Shown here in pieces: positions 20,183-31,375 of a DNA stretch of 64,000 nucleotides. The DNA is from Mycobacterium neglectum (lineage in GTDB: Bacteria > Actinomycetota > Actinomycetes > Mycobacteriales > Mycobacteriaceae). Numbering within the stretch: position 1 is the stretch's first letter; every line of letters starts with the position of its first letter. Below the pieces are notes generated by a model. That model had not been told where the DNA came from. It ran no database searches and worked only from the letters and a program-made list of their open reading frames with translations. The stretch spans positions 1 through 64,000 of the forward strand of contig NZ_NVQE01000009.1 in NCBI RefSeq assembly GCF_002591975.1. The letters run 5' to 3'. The position numbers and the translations under genes were made by a program.

Positions 20183-20596
20183 GCGGTGCGGCTCACCCTG
20201 TACCACTGACAGTGCCGTCTCGACACCGCCGTAGAACGGCAGAGTCGAATCAGGATCGCAGATTCGCAGTAGTCGCGTGACGGCACCGCTGGGCACAGAT
20301 GCCCATGTGATGGATTCTCCCGCGCATCGGACGTTGAGGGTGTGTAGCGCCGAAAAGCCGGAGGTACCAAAGAAATTGACGCCGCTCAAGTCGACCACCA
20401 AGCGGTGGATGCGCCCCCCGTGTCGGAGCGCATAGTCGATGAGTTCGTGCGCATTCGCCGCGTCGATCTCGCCCTGCACCGTGATGACGACGGTGTTCGG
20501 CTGTGACCATCGGATGGCGAAATGCGCCAAATCGGACTCGGCGCGCTCGACGAGGGATTCCGGCGTTACCGGCTGGGGATACGTTGTGCTCGACAT
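20153..20596 (-). CDS. STAS-domain anti-anti-sigma factor-like protein
   Basis: A 147-residue protein with a SpoIIAA-like STAS domain: NTVVITVQGEIDAANAHEL, then VVDLSGVNFFGTSGFSAL. The Thr/Ser pair in GTSG takes the place of the phosphorylated Ser of classical antagonists. It lies convergent with sigF and overlaps its 3' end by 30 nt, so SigF/RsbW is the natural partner, but this is inference. The RBS GGAG lies 6 nt before ATG 20596. It is a candidate extra RsfA/RsfB-type input into SigF release. Confidence 0.82.
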   Translation of the reverse strand: MSSTTYPQPVTPESLVERAESDLAHFAIRWSQPNTVVITVQGEIDAANAHELIDYALRHGGRIHRLVVDLSGVNFFGTSGFSALHTLNVRCAGESITWASVPSGAVTRLLRICDPDSTLPFYGGVETALSVVQGEPHRLLQLVPQTR

Positions 20597-20865
20597 TGTG
20601 ACTCCATCAGTGGTGAATACGACGATTCGTACTGTGGCTCACGTCAAAATTGGCCCTGCGCTTTTGAAAGCCTCGCTGCAGTGCGGTTGATCCGCCCTGC
20701 CAGTCGATGACGCTTGCAGCTGGCTGTGATTTCAACCTTCCTCGACCCTACGCCCCAGGGTCTGAGAACGACAATCTGAATGACGAGTACGTAATAATGC
20801 CAGTTCACAGCGCCGAACGTGACCGAAGTTTGTCTGAGACGCCTGATGGGCCCACACTTGGGCAC

Positions 20866-21405
20866 ATGTCGCCCACGGCCGCCGGTGTACTGCTGGCGGC
20901 CGGAGCTGGCACCCGGTTCGGTATGCCGAAAGTTCTTGCTGCGCAGGGTGAATGGCTGATTTGCGCGGTCGCGGCGTTGCATCGGGGCGGGTGCGACGAT
21001 GTCGTCGTCGTATTGGGCGCGGCGATCGTCGATGTGCCGGCACCCGCCCGTGTGGTCGTTGCAACCGACTGGTCAGACGGACTCTCTGCCTCGCTGCGTG
21101 CGGGCCTGAGGGCCGTCGAGGCCGACTTCGCGGTACTGCACACCGTCGATACGCCTGATGTGGGTGCCGACGTGGTGGTGCGGGTGCTGGCAGCAGCGCA
21201 ATCGTCGTCGTCGGGCTTGGCAAGAGCGGTCTACGGCGATGCGCCCGGCCATCCCGTCGTCGTGGCGAACCGGCATTGGCCCGAACTGCTGCGTGGATTA
21301 CATGGCGATGAGGGTGCGCGGGCTTTTCTTGCCGCGCGCCGCGACGTCATCGCCGTGGACTGTTCGGACCTTGCGACGGGCCGCGACATCGACACCCCCG
21401 GCTGA
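20866..21405 (+). CDS. MobA/MocA-like nucleotidyltransferase
   Basis: 179 residues from ATG 20866. The signature LLAAGAGTRFGMPKVL is the nucleotide-binding loop of MobA/MocA-type NTP transferases, and HTVDTPDVGADVV gives the metal-binding D-x-P region. Relatives attach CMP or GMP to molybdopterin; others act on sugar or alcohol phosphates, so the substrate is not settled. An in-frame ATG at 20800 would add 22 residues without an RBS. The 269 nt upstream hold the start region of the divergent STAS gene and nothing else recognised. Confidence 0.75.
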   Translation: MSPTAAGVLLAAGAGTRFGMPKVLAAQGEWLICAVAALHRGGCDDVVVVLGAAIVDVPAPARVVVATDWSDGLSASLRAGLRAVEADFAVLHTVDTPDVGADVVVRVLAAAQSSSSGLARAVYGDAPGHPVVVANRHWPELLRGLHGDEGARAFLAARRDVIAVDCSDLATGRDIDTPG

Positions 21406-21418
21406 GCAGGCGATCGGG

Positions 21419-21751
21419 TCAGTCGCCGACCGTAAGCCCGAGCATCGCCGTCGCGAATCGACGAACCGACTGCTCGGCGGTTGCGACGGCGTCGTCGTGG
21501 CCCTCACGCGCCCTGGTCGTCAACGTGGCGGCGAGCGGGTCGACACGCACCTCCGCCAGCATCTCGCCGGTCGTCGGTTCGCAGACCGCCCATGTGTAAC
21601 CGGTGTCGGCGGCCCAGTGCGCGGTACAGCGTGCGATGTAGCCGGGGTCGGACTCACCCATCGACGCCAGTGCGGGGCGGTCGTCGATCAACTCGTCGTC
21701 CCGCAGCGCTCGCAGGTACCAAGCTCCTGCATTGATCTCGACGGGCTCCAC
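21419..21751 (-). CDS. Small GNAT-like protein
   Basis: 110 residues from GTG 21751. WYLRALRDDELIDDRP, then YTWAVCEPTTGEMLAEVRVDP, resemble the start and beta strands of RimJ/RimL-type acetyltransferases, but the acetyl-CoA loop is not seen and the length is about two thirds of the family. It may be a shortened or degenerate GNAT. TACCAT lies 6 nt upstream of the GTG, indicating a leaderless transcript and supporting this start over a longer frame that would overlap the divergent NmrA-like gene. Confidence 0.55.
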   Translation of the reverse strand: MEPVEINAGAWYLRALRDDELIDDRPALASMGESDPGYIARCTAHWAADTGYTWAVCEPTTGEMLAEVRVDPLAATLTTRAREGHDDAVATAEQSVRRFATAMLGLTVGD

Positions 21752-21773
21752 GCGTCGATGGTAGGCATGGGCT

Positions 21774-22472
21774 ATGAAGATCACAGTGATGGGTGCCAGC
21801 GGTCTGATCGGCACCAAGGTGGCCGCTCTACTGGCCGCCGACGGGCACGAGGTGATCGCGGCATCCCGCGGATCCGGTGCGGACGTGCTCACCGGTGAGG
21901 GACTGGGCGAAGCATTGGCAGGCGCCGACGCGATTGTCGACGTCACGAATTCCCCGTCGTTCGAAGACGGCCCGGTAATGGAGTTCTTCACCAAGGCGAC
22001 CACGAATGTCGTTGCCGCCGCTAAGAACGCCGGGGTCGGCCACTACGTGGTGTTGTCGATCGTCGGGGTGGACGGACTCCCCGACAGCGGCTACATGCGG
22101 GCCAAGGTCGCCCAGGAGAAGCTGCTCATCGAATCCGGAATGCCGTACACGATCGTGCGCGCCACCCAGTTCGCCGAGTTCACCGACGCCATCACCGGTT
22201 CGATGACGGTCGGCGACGAGGTACACGTGCCCGACGCGCTGATCCAGCCCATTCCGGCGGACAGGGTCGCCTCCGACGTCGCGCGCGCCGCCGTCGCAGG
22301 GCCGCTCAACGGTGTCGTGAATATCGGTGGGCCACAGAAGATCCCGTTCGAACAGATGGCTCGCGAGTCGCTGGCCCGGCAAGGGGACGCCACGAAGACC
22401 GTCCTCGTCGACCCCGAGGCCACCTACTTCGGCACGCCCGTACAGCGCAACAGCCTCGTCACGCCCGACTGA
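21774..22472 (+). CDS. NmrA-like NAD(P)-binding atypical SDR
   Basis: A 232-residue Rossmann protein starting MKITVMGASGLIGTKVAALL, the GxxGxxG motif of atypical SDRs. VVLSIVGVDGLPDSGYMRAK retains the YxxxK-like pattern. Relatives are NmrA/HSCARG-type redox sensors or quinone-type reductases; the substrate is unknown. It is divergent from the GNAT-like gene with 22 nt between starts. Its stop lies just before hairpin repeat R1, which also covers the accA3 stop. Confidence 0.78.
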   Translation: MKITVMGASGLIGTKVAALLAADGHEVIAASRGSGADVLTGEGLGEALAGADAIVDVTNSPSFEDGPVMEFFTKATTNVVAAAKNAGVGHYVVLSIVGVDGLPDSGYMRAKVAQEKLLIESGMPYTIVRATQFAEFTDAITGSMTVGDEVHVPDALIQPIPADRVASDVARAAVAGPLNGVVNIGGPQKIPFEQMARESLARQGDATKTVLVDPEATYFGTPVQRNSLVTPD

Positions 22473-22476
22473 TAGC

Positions 22477-24366
<1,890 letters not shown>

Positions 24367-24436
24367 TGTATCGGAGGCAGTTTATGAGACAACGAGGGGA
24401 CCAGATGACGCGGTGCCTCCAACACCCGAGCGGCTC

Positions 24437-24847
24437 TCAGCGCAGGTGGCGTTTGATGCGCGCCAGCATCGCCGACATGCCGCGCAGCCGCAGCGGGCTG
24501 ATCAGCGCGGCAAGGCCGAGCTCGCTGTAAAAGTCGTCGGGCACCGCGAGGATGTCCTCGGCGGTTTGGGTGTCGAGGCCGGCCGCGAGAATCGCGGCGA
24601 AACCGCGGGTGGTCGGGGCCTCGGCGGGAGCGCTGAAGTGCAACCGGACGTGGTCGCGGTCGGCGGCATCGACGTGCAGGAACAGCGGTGATTGGCATTC
24701 GGGCACCGGCTCCATGGCGGACTCTTCGAGGTCGGCGGGCAGCGGCGGCAACTCGCCGGCGAACTCGAGCAGCAATTGCAGTTTGTCCTGCCCCTGCATT
24801 TCCTTGAAGTCCGACACCACCTCGGCCAGCGCGGCCGGCATACTCAT
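24437..24847 (-). CDS. SufE-family protein (Rv3284-like)
   Basis: 136 residues. [16 protein letters not shown], then [12 protein letters not shown] contains the conserved Cys of SufE, the acceptor of persulfide sulfur, and [14 protein letters not shown] is also typical. SufE passes sulfur from a cysteine desulfurase. Coupling to the sulfurtransferase SseA (start ATG overlaps the sseA stop as ATGA) suggests the two handle persulfide together. Position next to accA3 is conserved in mycobacteria. Confidence 0.87.
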   Translation of the reverse strand: MSMPAALAEVVSDFKEMQGQDKLQLLLEFAGELPPLPADLEESAMEPVPECQSPLFLHVDAADRDHVRLHFSAPAEAPTTRGFAAILAAGLDTQTAEDILAVPDDFYSELGLAALISPLRLRGMSAMLARIKRHLR

Positions 24848-25731
24848 GGCGCTTCGCCGGGATCTTCCCCGACAGCCACTGGCACCCGCACGGCGTTGCC
24901 CCATTCGGTCCAGGAGCCGTCGTAGTTGCGCACACCTTCGCGTCCCAGCAGGTGCGTCAGCACGAACCACGTGTGGCTGCTTCGCTCGCCGATGCGGCAG
25001 TAGACGACCGTCTTGTCGTCGGGGGAGACGAAGCTGTACAGCTCGTCGAGTTCGGCGCGGCTGCGGAACTGACCGTTGTCCTTGGCCGCCTTGCCCCAGG
25101 GGATCGAGCGGGCGGTCGGAATGTGCCCGCCCCGCAGCGCGCCCTCCTCCGGGTAGTCCGGCATGTGCGTGCGCTCGCCGGTGTACTCCTGCGGTGAACG
25201 GACGTCGATCAGCGGCTGGGCGCCGAGCACGTCCAGCACATCGTCCTTGAAGGCGCGGATCGGTGCATCGTCACGTTCGACGACGGGGTAGCCGGTGGTC
25301 CGCTTGGAGGGCACGTCGAGGTTGGTGTCGCGGCCGTCGGAGATCCACAGGTTGCGTCCGCCGTCGAGCAGACGCACATCGGGGTGGCCGAACAAGGTGA
25401 ACACCCACAGCGCGTAGGCCGCCCACCAGTTGCTCTTGTCGCCGTAGATCACCACGGTGTCGTCGCGCGCGATGCCCTTGCGGTCCATCAGCTCGGCGAA
25501 CTGGGCGCCATCGATGTAGTCACGGACCTTCGGGTCGTTGAGGTCGGTGTGCCAGTCGATCTTCACCGCGCCCGGGATGTGGCCGGTGTCGTACAGCAGC
25601 ACGTCCTCGTCAGATTCGACGATGGCCAAGCCGGGCCGGCCGAGGTTGCCCGACAACCAGTCAGGGGTGACCAGGCGTTCCGGGTGGGCGTAGGACTGCA
25701 GAGCAGGGCTGGGATCAGCAGGTAGCGGCAC
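24844..25731 (-). CDS. sseA: Thiosulfate sulfurtransferase SseA
   Basis: A 295-residue double-rhodanese protein. The first domain begins [11 protein letters not shown] and the second carries the active-site loop CRIGERSS with the persulfide Cys. It transfers sulfane sulfur from thiosulfate or related donors. GTG 25731 (VPLPADPSP) is used because TAGGCT at 25739-25744 lies 7 nt upstream, giving a leaderless mRNA; a longer frame lacks conservation. It is translationally coupled to the SufE-like gene. Confidence 0.92.
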   Translation of the reverse strand: MPLPADPSPALQSYAHPERLVTPDWLSGNLGRPGLAIVESDEDVLLYDTGHIPGAVKIDWHTDLNDPKVRDYIDGAQFAELMDRKGIARDDTVVIYGDKSNWWAAYALWVFTLFGHPDVRLLDGGRNLWISDGRDTNLDVPSKRTTGYPVVERDDAPIRAFKDDVLDVLGAQPLIDVRSPQEYTGERTHMPDYPEEGALRGGHIPTARSIPWGKAAKDNGQFRSRAELDELYSFVSPDDKTVVYCRIGERSSHTWFVLTHLLGREGVRNYDGSWTEWGNAVRVPVAVGEDPGEAP

Positions 25732-26020
25732 GTCACCGAGCCTACCGGGCAGGTGTGGGCCGGTTTGGGCGCGATCGCGTCCAGTTCGGCGCGGTATCGG
25801 ATCACGCATTCGGTGGCCCGCCGAAACGCGGGAGCAGGGCCGGTTCTCCTGCTTGAGTGCTGCGCGAATCCTGTTGGTTTGCTGGGGAACAGAGCGTCCG
25901 CCCTGCGGCGGTCTTACAGTTACCTGAACGTCAGCAGACTGCGGAACAAAGCCGATCCGCCGCTTTGAAGAGGAAGCGATGTTCGTCTGGCTGATCGCAC
26001 TTCTATACGAGGGGCTCCCT

Positions 26021-26389
26021 GTGAAGAAGAAGCTTGTTGCAGCAATCGCCGCGGCGTGCGCCGTGCTGGGTGGTGGGATCGTTGCCGCAGGGCCGGCGGG
26101 AGCACACGCCGATGACGGGTTGATCCAGTACGCGGAACCGGACCCGCTGTGGGTGATGCCGGACCTCAAGGACCGGATCTTGTCTCAGGCAGAACAAGAG
26201 GTCGAGGTCGACGTGGAACAAATGCCCCTGGTTTTCGAGGTCGTCGCCCCGAACCACGAGCCCGTGTACAACCTGCAGAACTGGGTGGTGTGCGGAGAGT
26301 CGCCGGCGGCGGGGAGCAAGCTCTCGGCGAAGACGAAGTCCGTGACATTGGACGTGGAGCGTCCCGGCGGGACGCACTGCGGCGCCTAG
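26021..26389 (+). CDS. Secreted PASTA-like protein A
   Basis: 122 residues. The signal peptide [19 protein letters not shown] probably ends at AHA, near residue 30. The mature part shows a PASTA-like pattern: [16 protein letters not shown], a beta strand [20 protein letters not shown] and a final [10 protein letters not shown]. Two Cys (VCGESP and HCGA) could form a disulfide. GAGGGG 7 nt before GTG 26021 gives the RBS. It is one of three tandem paralogues. The 289 nt before it hold the sseA promoter and no other gene. Confidence 0.75.
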   Translation: MKKKLVAAIAAACAVLGGGIVAAGPAGAHADDGLIQYAEPDPLWVMPDLKDRILSQAEQEVEVDVEQMPLVFEVVAPNHEPVYNLQNWVVCGESPAAGSKLSAKTKSVTLDVERPGGTHCGA

Positions 26390-26488
26390 ACCTCGCGACT
26401 GGATTGACGGCCGCGTCACCCGAAGTCGTGCTCGAATCGTTATTTAAGAGCTGACAGCCGCTCTGCGGCCACCACTATGGTTCTCCAA

Positions 26489-26851
26489 ATGGGGCTGAAG
26501 GGTGTAAAGAGGCAGGTGCGAGACGTCGCGGTGGGTGCGGCTTCGTTTGGGATGCTGATCGCAGGTGTGGTTTTCACCGCACCCCCAGCGGTGGCGCAGG
26601 ACACGGAGACGTGGACGATGCCCACCCTCAGGGGGACGGGGTTGCAGACGGCAGTCGACAGCGTCTTGGAGACTGCGGGGCCGGACAACGTCACGTTCAA
26701 CATCTACGACGCAGTCAACAATCAGGTGGTGTACAACTATCCCTCCTGGGTGGTGTGCGGGCAGTCTCCTGGCCCCGAGGCCACCGTGAAGATCGGTGCT
26801 AAACCACAGCGGGTGACCTTGGCGCTCAAGCGTCGTCTTGCCGGCTGCTAG
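26489..26851 (+). CDS. Secreted PASTA-like protein B
   Basis: 120 residues. MGLKGVKRQVRDVAVGAAS starts a signal peptide cut near AVA-QD. The mature region has WTMPTLRGTGLQTAVDSVLE, NQVVYNY and WVVCGQSPGPEATV, with Cys in the core and at the end (AGC). It aligns with protein C over its whole length. The start is the second ATG, since TATGGT (26476-26481) lies 7 nt upstream and the protein then begins like C; ATG 26477 would fall inside the -10. Function unknown; a cell-wall or protein ligand is possible. Confidence 0.75.
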   Translation: MGLKGVKRQVRDVAVGAASFGMLIAGVVFTAPPAVAQDTETWTMPTLRGTGLQTAVDSVLETAGPDNVTFNIYDAVNNQVVYNYPSWVVCGQSPGPEATVKIGAKPQRVTLALKRRLAGC

Positions 26852-26972
26852 TTCGGTAGCAGGTGGCGGCTCACGGCCCACGCGTCTAGATCGACGCGCG
26901 GAACCGTTCTCGTAATCCAATGGTTACCTGGCGTTTCGCCGTTGGTTTGCAGCCAGCACTAAGGTCCCCGGC

Positions 26973-27341
26973 ATGGAGTTCACAGGGTTCAAGAGGCAGG
27001 TAGGGAGCGTCGCGGTGGCGGCGGCTTCCTTTGCGATGCTCGTGACGGCTGCCGGATTCGCTGCACCCATCGCTGCGGCGGAGGAGTCCGACGCAGAAAC
27101 CTGGACGATGCCCGACACCGAGAGCAACATGCTGGAGAATGCGGTAGCCGCGACGTACGAAGCCGCGGGTACCGAAAACGTCGAGATTGAGTTCGCCGTC
27201 AGCGGCGTCAATCAGGTGGTGTACAACTACGCCAATTGGCGGGTGTGCGGGCAGTCGCCCTCGGCGGATGAGGAAGTGGAAGTTACCGCTGAGCCTGCCA
27301 CGGTTGAGTTCGAAGTGGCTCGGCCGGGTGGATGTGAGTAG
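26973..27341 (+). CDS. Secreted PASTA-like protein C
   Basis: 122 residues. The signal peptide MEFTGFKRQVGSVAVAAAS ends near AAA-EE. The mature part is acidic, with WTMPDTESNMLENAVAATYE, NQVVYNY and WRVCGQSPSADEEV, and a C-terminal Cys (GGCE). TAAGGT (26960-26965) lies 7 nt before the ATG. The bases before the -10 (GCAGCCAGCAC) match those of gene B (GCGGCCACCAC), so promoter and gene were duplicated together. It is convergent with maf, 6 nt apart. Confidence 0.75.
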   Translation: MEFTGFKRQVGSVAVAAASFAMLVTAAGFAAPIAAAEESDAETWTMPDTESNMLENAVAATYEAAGTENVEIEFAVSGVNQVVYNYANWRVCGQSPSADEEVEVTAEPATVEFEVARPGGCE

Positions 27342-27347
27342 CCGAGA

Positions 27348-27977
27348 TCAGTACGACCAAAGGTCCGTGATCTTCAGCCCTGCGTCCCGTACCAATCGGT
27401 AGACAAGTGGCAAGCTGACCCCGATGACGTTGGATGGGTCGCCCTCGATTCGGTCGATGAACCAGCCACCGAACCCGTCCAGGGTGAACGCGCCTGCGAC
27501 GTTGATGGGCTCGCCGCTCTCGATATAGCGGGCCAGGTCTTCCTGCGGCGGTCTTCCGAAATGCACCGTGGTGCTGCCGGTGTCGCCCTCGGTATGGGTG
27601 ATGACGCCTGCGGTGAGGCGCAACAGCGCGTGGCCGGTGAGCAGGTGGCCGGTGGATCCCGTCATCGACACCCATTGGCGCAGAGCAACTTCAGCGGAGC
27701 CGGGCTTCCCGCGCAGCTCGCCTGCCAGGTAGAGCATTGAATCGCAGCCGAGCACCAGACAGTCATCGAGTAAGTCCTCGGGTAGCTGCGCGGCGACGCT
27801 GAGCGCCTTGGCGTTGGCGAGCTTGGCCACCACGGCCTCCGGCGGTAGGTCCGGATCGAGCGACGCTATCAACGCGTCCTCGTCGACATCGGAGACGATG
27901 ACGAGTGGGTCGATTCCGGCCTGGCGCAACACCTTACGGCGACCGGCTGATGCTGATGCGAGAACGAATCGCGTCAT
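27348..27977 (-). CDS. maf: Maf-like nucleotide pyrophosphatase
   Basis: 209 residues. [19 protein letters not shown] carries the SxSxxR motif at the N-terminus, with VLGCDSML and LRGKPGS as further Maf signatures. Maf proteins hydrolyse non-canonical or pyrimidine nucleoside triphosphates and some affect septation. ATG 27977 overlaps the accE5 stop as ATGA, so it is the last gene of accD5-accE5-maf. Confidence 0.92.
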   Translation of the reverse strand: MTRFVLASASAGRRKVLRQAGIDPLVIVSDVDEDALIASLDPDLPPEAVVAKLANAKALSVAAQLPEDLLDDCLVLGCDSMLYLAGELRGKPGSAEVALRQWVSMTGSTGHLLTGHALLRLTAGVITHTEGDTGSTTVHFGRPPQEDLARYIESGEPINVAGAFTLDGFGGWFIDRIEGDPSNVIGVSLPLVYRLVRDAGLKITDLWSY

Positions 27978-28294
27978 CGATGGCGCAGGTGAGTCCGTCC
28001 CTGCAGCGTCACCTTCTGCCAGCTGAAGAACGAATAGCGCAGCCGGTCAACCGGATGGCCCCACAGGTTTTCTTCCTGCTCCCGTGGCTCGGCAGGGGTC
28101 CCCGAAGCGGCGGCCAGGACGGCGATGACCGCGCCGACCTCGAGTTCGGTCGGGCGGCCCTTGACGATCTGGATGTGCGGCTCGTGCGCGTGCTGCTCTT
28201 CGGCCACAGGCTCGTCGGCCACGGTCTCGTCCCCGCTCACTGCTGTTGAATCGTTCGCCCCGCTCACAGCTGTTGAATCGTTCGCCCCGCTCAC
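27974..28294 (-). CDS. accE5: Acyl-CoA carboxylase epsilon subunit AccE5
   Basis: 106 residues. The conserved C-terminal half [20 protein letters not shown] and [10 protein letters not shown] is the AccE signature; the N-terminus is acidic and low complexity. AccE5 stimulates the AccA3-AccD5 complex. The GTG start at 28294 overlaps the accD5 stop as GTGA. The first 18 codons are two exact-length copies of a 27-bp unit, each beginning with GTG, so 28267 and 28240 are also possible starts. Confidence 0.88.
   Translation of the reverse strand: MSGANDSTAVSGANDSTAVSGDETVADEPVAEEQHAHEPHIQIVKGRPTELEVGAVIAVLAAASGTPAEPREQEENLWGHPVDRLRYSFFSWQKVTLQGRTHLRHR
28241..28294 (-). repeat. 27-bp in-frame tandem duplication in accE5
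   Basis: Units 28241-28267 and 28268-28294 differ by one base. Each encodes SGANDSTAV after its GTG. A third GTGAGCGGGG follows. Length differences here are likely between strains, and each copy supplies a start codon. Confidence 0.85.
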
Positions 28295-29931
28295 AGTGGA
28301 ATGTTCCCGTGCTTCTTCGGCGGCACCTGCGTCACCTTGCGTTCGAGCAGGCGCAGCGCGGTGGCGACGTAGCCGCGGGTGTGCGACGGCGGGATCACCG
28401 CGTCGACATAACCGCGTTCGGCCGCGATGTACGGGTTCACCAGGGTGTCCTCGTAGGTCTGCTGCAGCTCGAGGCGAAGCGCGTCGACGTCTTTGCCCTC
28501 CTTGGCGGCCTGCCCCAGCTCCTGCCGGTAGACGAACCCGACCGCACCCGCGGCGCCCATCACCGCGATCTGCGCGGTCGGCCAGGCCACGTTGACGTCG
28601 GCGCCCATCTCCTTGGAGCCCATGACGCAGTACGCGCCGCCGTACGCCTTTCGGGTGATCACGGTGATCTTGGCGACCGTGGCCTCGCCGTAGGCGTAGA
28701 GCAGCTTGGCTCCGCGGCGGATGATGCCGTTATATTCCTGTTCGGTGCCCGGCAGGAAGCCCGGCACGTCGACCAGCATCACGATCGGCACGTTGAAGCA
28801 GTCGCACGTGCGGATGAACCGTGCGGCCTTCTCTGAGGCGTTGATGTCCAGGCAGCCTGCGAATTGGGTCGGCTGGTTGGCGACGATGCCCACCGGGCGG
28901 CCTTCGATCCGGCCGAACCCGACCAAGATGTTTCCGGCATAGCCGGCCTGCACCTCGAGGAACTCGTCGTCGTCGAGGATGCGGGTGATGACCTCGTGCA
29001 TGTCGTAGGGCTGGTTCGGCGAATCGGGGATCAACGTGTCCAGTTCGACGTCCTCGTCGGTGAGGTTGTCCTCGATCGCCCCGTCGGGAACCGCGGCCGG
29101 GTAGCGCGGTGGGTCCGCATAGTTGTTGCTCGGCAAATATGACAACAGTTCGCGGACATAGTCGAACGCGTCCTGCTCGCCGGTCGCCACGTAGTGCGCG
29201 GTGCCGGACTTGGCCATGTGGGTGTGCGCGCCGCCGAGTTCCTCCATCGTGACGTCTTCACCGGTGACGGTCTTGATCACGTCCGGCCCGGTGATGAACA
29301 TCTGGCTGGTCTGGTCGACCATGACGACGAAGTCGGTCAGTGCGGGGGAGTACACGTGGCCGCCCGCGGCGGCGCCCATGATCAGCGAGATCTGCGGGAT
29401 GACCCCTGAGGCCATGATGTTGTTGTGAAAGATCTTGCTGTACAGGCCGAGTGACACCACACCCTCTTGGATTCGTGCGCCCGCGCCGTCGTTGATGCCG
29501 ATGAGCGGGCGACCCGTCTTGATCGCAAGCTCCTGGACCTTGACGATCTTCTCGCCGTAGACCTCGCCGAGGCTGCCGCCGAACACCGAGACGTCCTGGC
29601 TGAAGATGCAGATCTCGCGGCCGTCGATGGTGCCGTAGCCGGTCACCACACCGTCGCCGAAGGGGCGCTTGTCGGCCAGCCCGAAGTTCGTGCTGCGGTG
29701 CCGGGCCAGAGCGTCGAGTTCGACGAACGAGCCCTCGTCCAGCAGCGCGAGGATGCGCTCACGCGCGGTCAGCTTGCCCTTGGCATGAATCTTCTCCACG
29801 GCCGCCTCGCCGACCGGGTGCAGCGTTTCTTCGGCGCGCTTGCGCAGATCGGCCAGCTTGCCCGCGGTGGTGTGGATGTCGATCTCGTGCTCGCCCGAGG
29901 GCTCGACCGACTGATCGCTAACGCTCGTCAT
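28291..29931 (-). CDS. accD5: Propionyl-CoA carboxylase beta subunit AccD5
   Basis: A 546-residue carboxyltransferase. [15 protein letters not shown] and [15 protein letters not shown] are the acyl-CoA-binding region; the C-terminal half has [16 protein letters not shown] and [10 protein letters not shown], the carboxybiotin region. With AccA3 and AccE5 it makes methylmalonyl-CoA for methyl-branched lipids. The operon continues with accE5 and maf by GTGA and ATGA overlaps. ATG 29931 has TAGCAT 8 nt upstream. It is divergent from birA across 96 nt. Confidence 0.96.
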   Translation of the reverse strand: MTSVSDQSVEPSGEHEIDIHTTAGKLADLRKRAEETLHPVGEAAVEKIHAKGKLTARERILALLDEGSFVELDALARHRSTNFGLADKRPFGDGVVTGYGTIDGREICIFSQDVSVFGGSLGEVYGEKIVKVQELAIKTGRPLIGINDGAGARIQEGVVSLGLYSKIFHNNIMASGVIPQISLIMGAAAGGHVYSPALTDFVVMVDQTSQMFITGPDVIKTVTGEDVTMEELGGAHTHMAKSGTAHYVATGEQDAFDYVRELLSYLPSNNYADPPRYPAAVPDGAIEDNLTDEDVELDTLIPDSPNQPYDMHEVITRILDDDEFLEVQAGYAGNILVGFGRIEGRPVGIVANQPTQFAGCLDINASEKAARFIRTCDCFNVPIVMLVDVPGFLPGTEQEYNGIIRRGAKLLYAYGEATVAKITVITRKAYGGAYCVMGSKEMGADVNVAWPTAQIAVMGAAGAVGFVYRQELGQAAKEGKDVDALRLELQQTYEDTLVNPYIAAERGYVDAVIPPSHTRGYVATALRLLERKVTQVPPKKHGNIPL

Positions 29932-29975
29932 GAGGGTCGATGCTAACGAACGATCGGGACGGCGCGGACGGCGCG

Positions 29976-29993
29976 TCCTTAATATCTCCTTAA
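29976..29993. promoter_or_regulatory. Direct repeats TCCTTAA between accD5 and birA
   Basis: TCCTTAATATCTCCTTAA holds two TCCTTAA units 11 bp apart in the 96-nt divergent region. It resembles the TTCTTAA pair before accA3. It could coordinate carboxylase and biotin ligase genes. Inference from sequence similarity alone. Confidence 0.4.
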
Positions 29994-30027
29994 GCAGGCT
30001 CGCGCCGCATCACCTAGGTTTGGGCCC

Positions 30028-30834
30028 GTGACTGCGCAGCGGGCCCCCCTCGACGAAACCGCATTGCGCGCCGCCATCGGAGGCGGCGCGGTATGGCAGA
30101 CGGTCGAGGTGGTCGCCGAGACCGGATCCACCAATTCCGACCTGATCGCGCGCGCCAACGGCGGCGCCCCCATCGCGGGTGCGGTCCTGATCGCCGAGCA
30201 CCAGACCGCAGGCCGGGGCAGGCAGGGGCGCAGCTGGGCCGCCGCGCGATACGCGCAGATCAGCATGTCGGTGGCGATCGACGCGGCGGGGGTGCCCACC
30301 GACGGTTGGGGATGGCTGCCCTTGGCGACCGGGGTGGCCATCGTCGACACGGTGACCGCCCTCGGTATCGACGCCGGATTGAAATGGCCCAACGACGTGC
30401 TCGCCGGTGGCGGCAAGCTGGCAGGAATTCTCGCCGAGGTCGCCGCCGAGCAGCGGGCGGTCGTCGTCGGCATCGGTCTCAATGTGTCGCTGAGCGCTGA
30501 CGAGGTCGGCGTCGACGGTGTCACTTCACTCGTCGGCCTCGGGGTGACGGCACCAGATCGCCAGCGCGTGGTCATCGAGCTGCTGAGTGCGTTGGGGCAG
30601 CGCATCGACGCGTGGCGACGCGCTCGTGGCGCCGACCCGAAACTGATCGCCGATTACCGTGCCCGCAGTCTGACCCTCGGGATGGGAGTGCGCGCGCTCC
30701 TTCCCGGCGAGCGCGAGATCGTCGGGGTCGCGCGCGATATCGACGTCCAGGGCCGACTCATCATCGACGCCGACGGCGACACGACGACGGTGGCCGCGGG
30801 TGACATCGTGCACTTGCGACCCGCGGGTAGCTGA
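30028..30834 (+). CDS. birA: Biotin protein ligase BirA
   Basis: A 268-residue single-function biotin ligase without an N-terminal DNA-binding domain. Motifs: GSTNSDLIA, the biotinoyl-AMP loop GRGRQGRSW, and KWPNDVLAG. It attaches biotin to the Lys of AccA3 and other carrier domains. TAGGTT (30015-30020) lies 7 nt before GTG 30028, so the transcript should be leaderless. Lacking an HTH, it cannot itself be the repressor of the divergent accD5 operon. Confidence 0.93.
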   Translation: MTAQRAPLDETALRAAIGGGAVWQTVEVVAETGSTNSDLIARANGGAPIAGAVLIAEHQTAGRGRQGRSWAAARYAQISMSVAIDAAGVPTDGWGWLPLATGVAIVDTVTALGIDAGLKWPNDVLAGGGKLAGILAEVAAEQRAVVVGIGLNVSLSADEVGVDGVTSLVGLGVTAPDRQRVVIELLSALGQRIDAWRRARGADPKLIADYRARSLTLGMGVRALLPGEREIVGVARDIDVQGRLIIDADGDTTTVAAGDIVHLRPAGS

Positions 30835-30856
30835 TCGGGGAATAGGGTCTTCGCTT

Positions 30857-31375
30857 ATGGGATATCCGGAAAAAGTGCTCGCCAAAGACGAGCACGTGGT
30901 GCTACACCGCCACCCGCATTGGAAGCGGCTGATCGGCCCCGTCCTGATCCTGTTGGTGATCACCGCGGTCGCGACGTTCGCCGCCGGCTACGTCAACACC
31001 ACCAACTGGGATCCCACCGCCCGTAACGTGGTGATGATCGTCATCGCCGTCGTGTGGGTGATCATCGTCGGGTGGCTGACGATATGGCCGTTCCTCAATT
31101 GGTGGACAACGCATTTCGTCATCACCGACCGCAGGGTGATGTTCCGCCACGGGCTGCTGACCCGTTCGGGCATCGACATCCCGCTTGCGCGGATCAACAG
31201 CGTCGAATTCCGTCACGGTGTTCTCGATCGCATGTTGCGCACCGGCACGCTGATCATCGAGTCAGCGTCTCAGGATCCCCTGGAGTTCATGGACATCCCG
31301 CGAGTGGAAGAGGTCCACTCGCTGCTGTATCACGAAGTCTTCGACACCCTGGGTTCGGAGGAATCGCCGAGCTGA
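30857..31375 (+). CDS. Membrane protein with bacterial PH (DUF304/YdbT) domain (Rv3278c-like)
   Basis: 172 residues. Two membrane helices (about 26-46 and 56-78) are followed by a PH-like domain: FVITDRRVMFRHGLLTRSGIDIPLARI and GTLIIESASQDP. Such domains are common in mycobacterial membrane proteins of unknown role. TAGGGT (30843-30848) lies 8 nt before the ATG. It is 22 nt downstream of birA on the same strand, and its last 46 nt overlap the convergent GtrA-family gene. Confidence 0.84.
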   Translation: MGYPEKVLAKDEHVVLHRHPHWKRLIGPVLILLVITAVATFAAGYVNTTNWDPTARNVVMIVIAVVWVIIVGWLTIWPFLNWWTTHFVITDRRVMFRHGLLTRSGIDIPLARINSVEFRHGVLDRMLRTGTLIIESASQDPLEFMDIPRVEEVHSLLYHEVFDTLGSEESPS

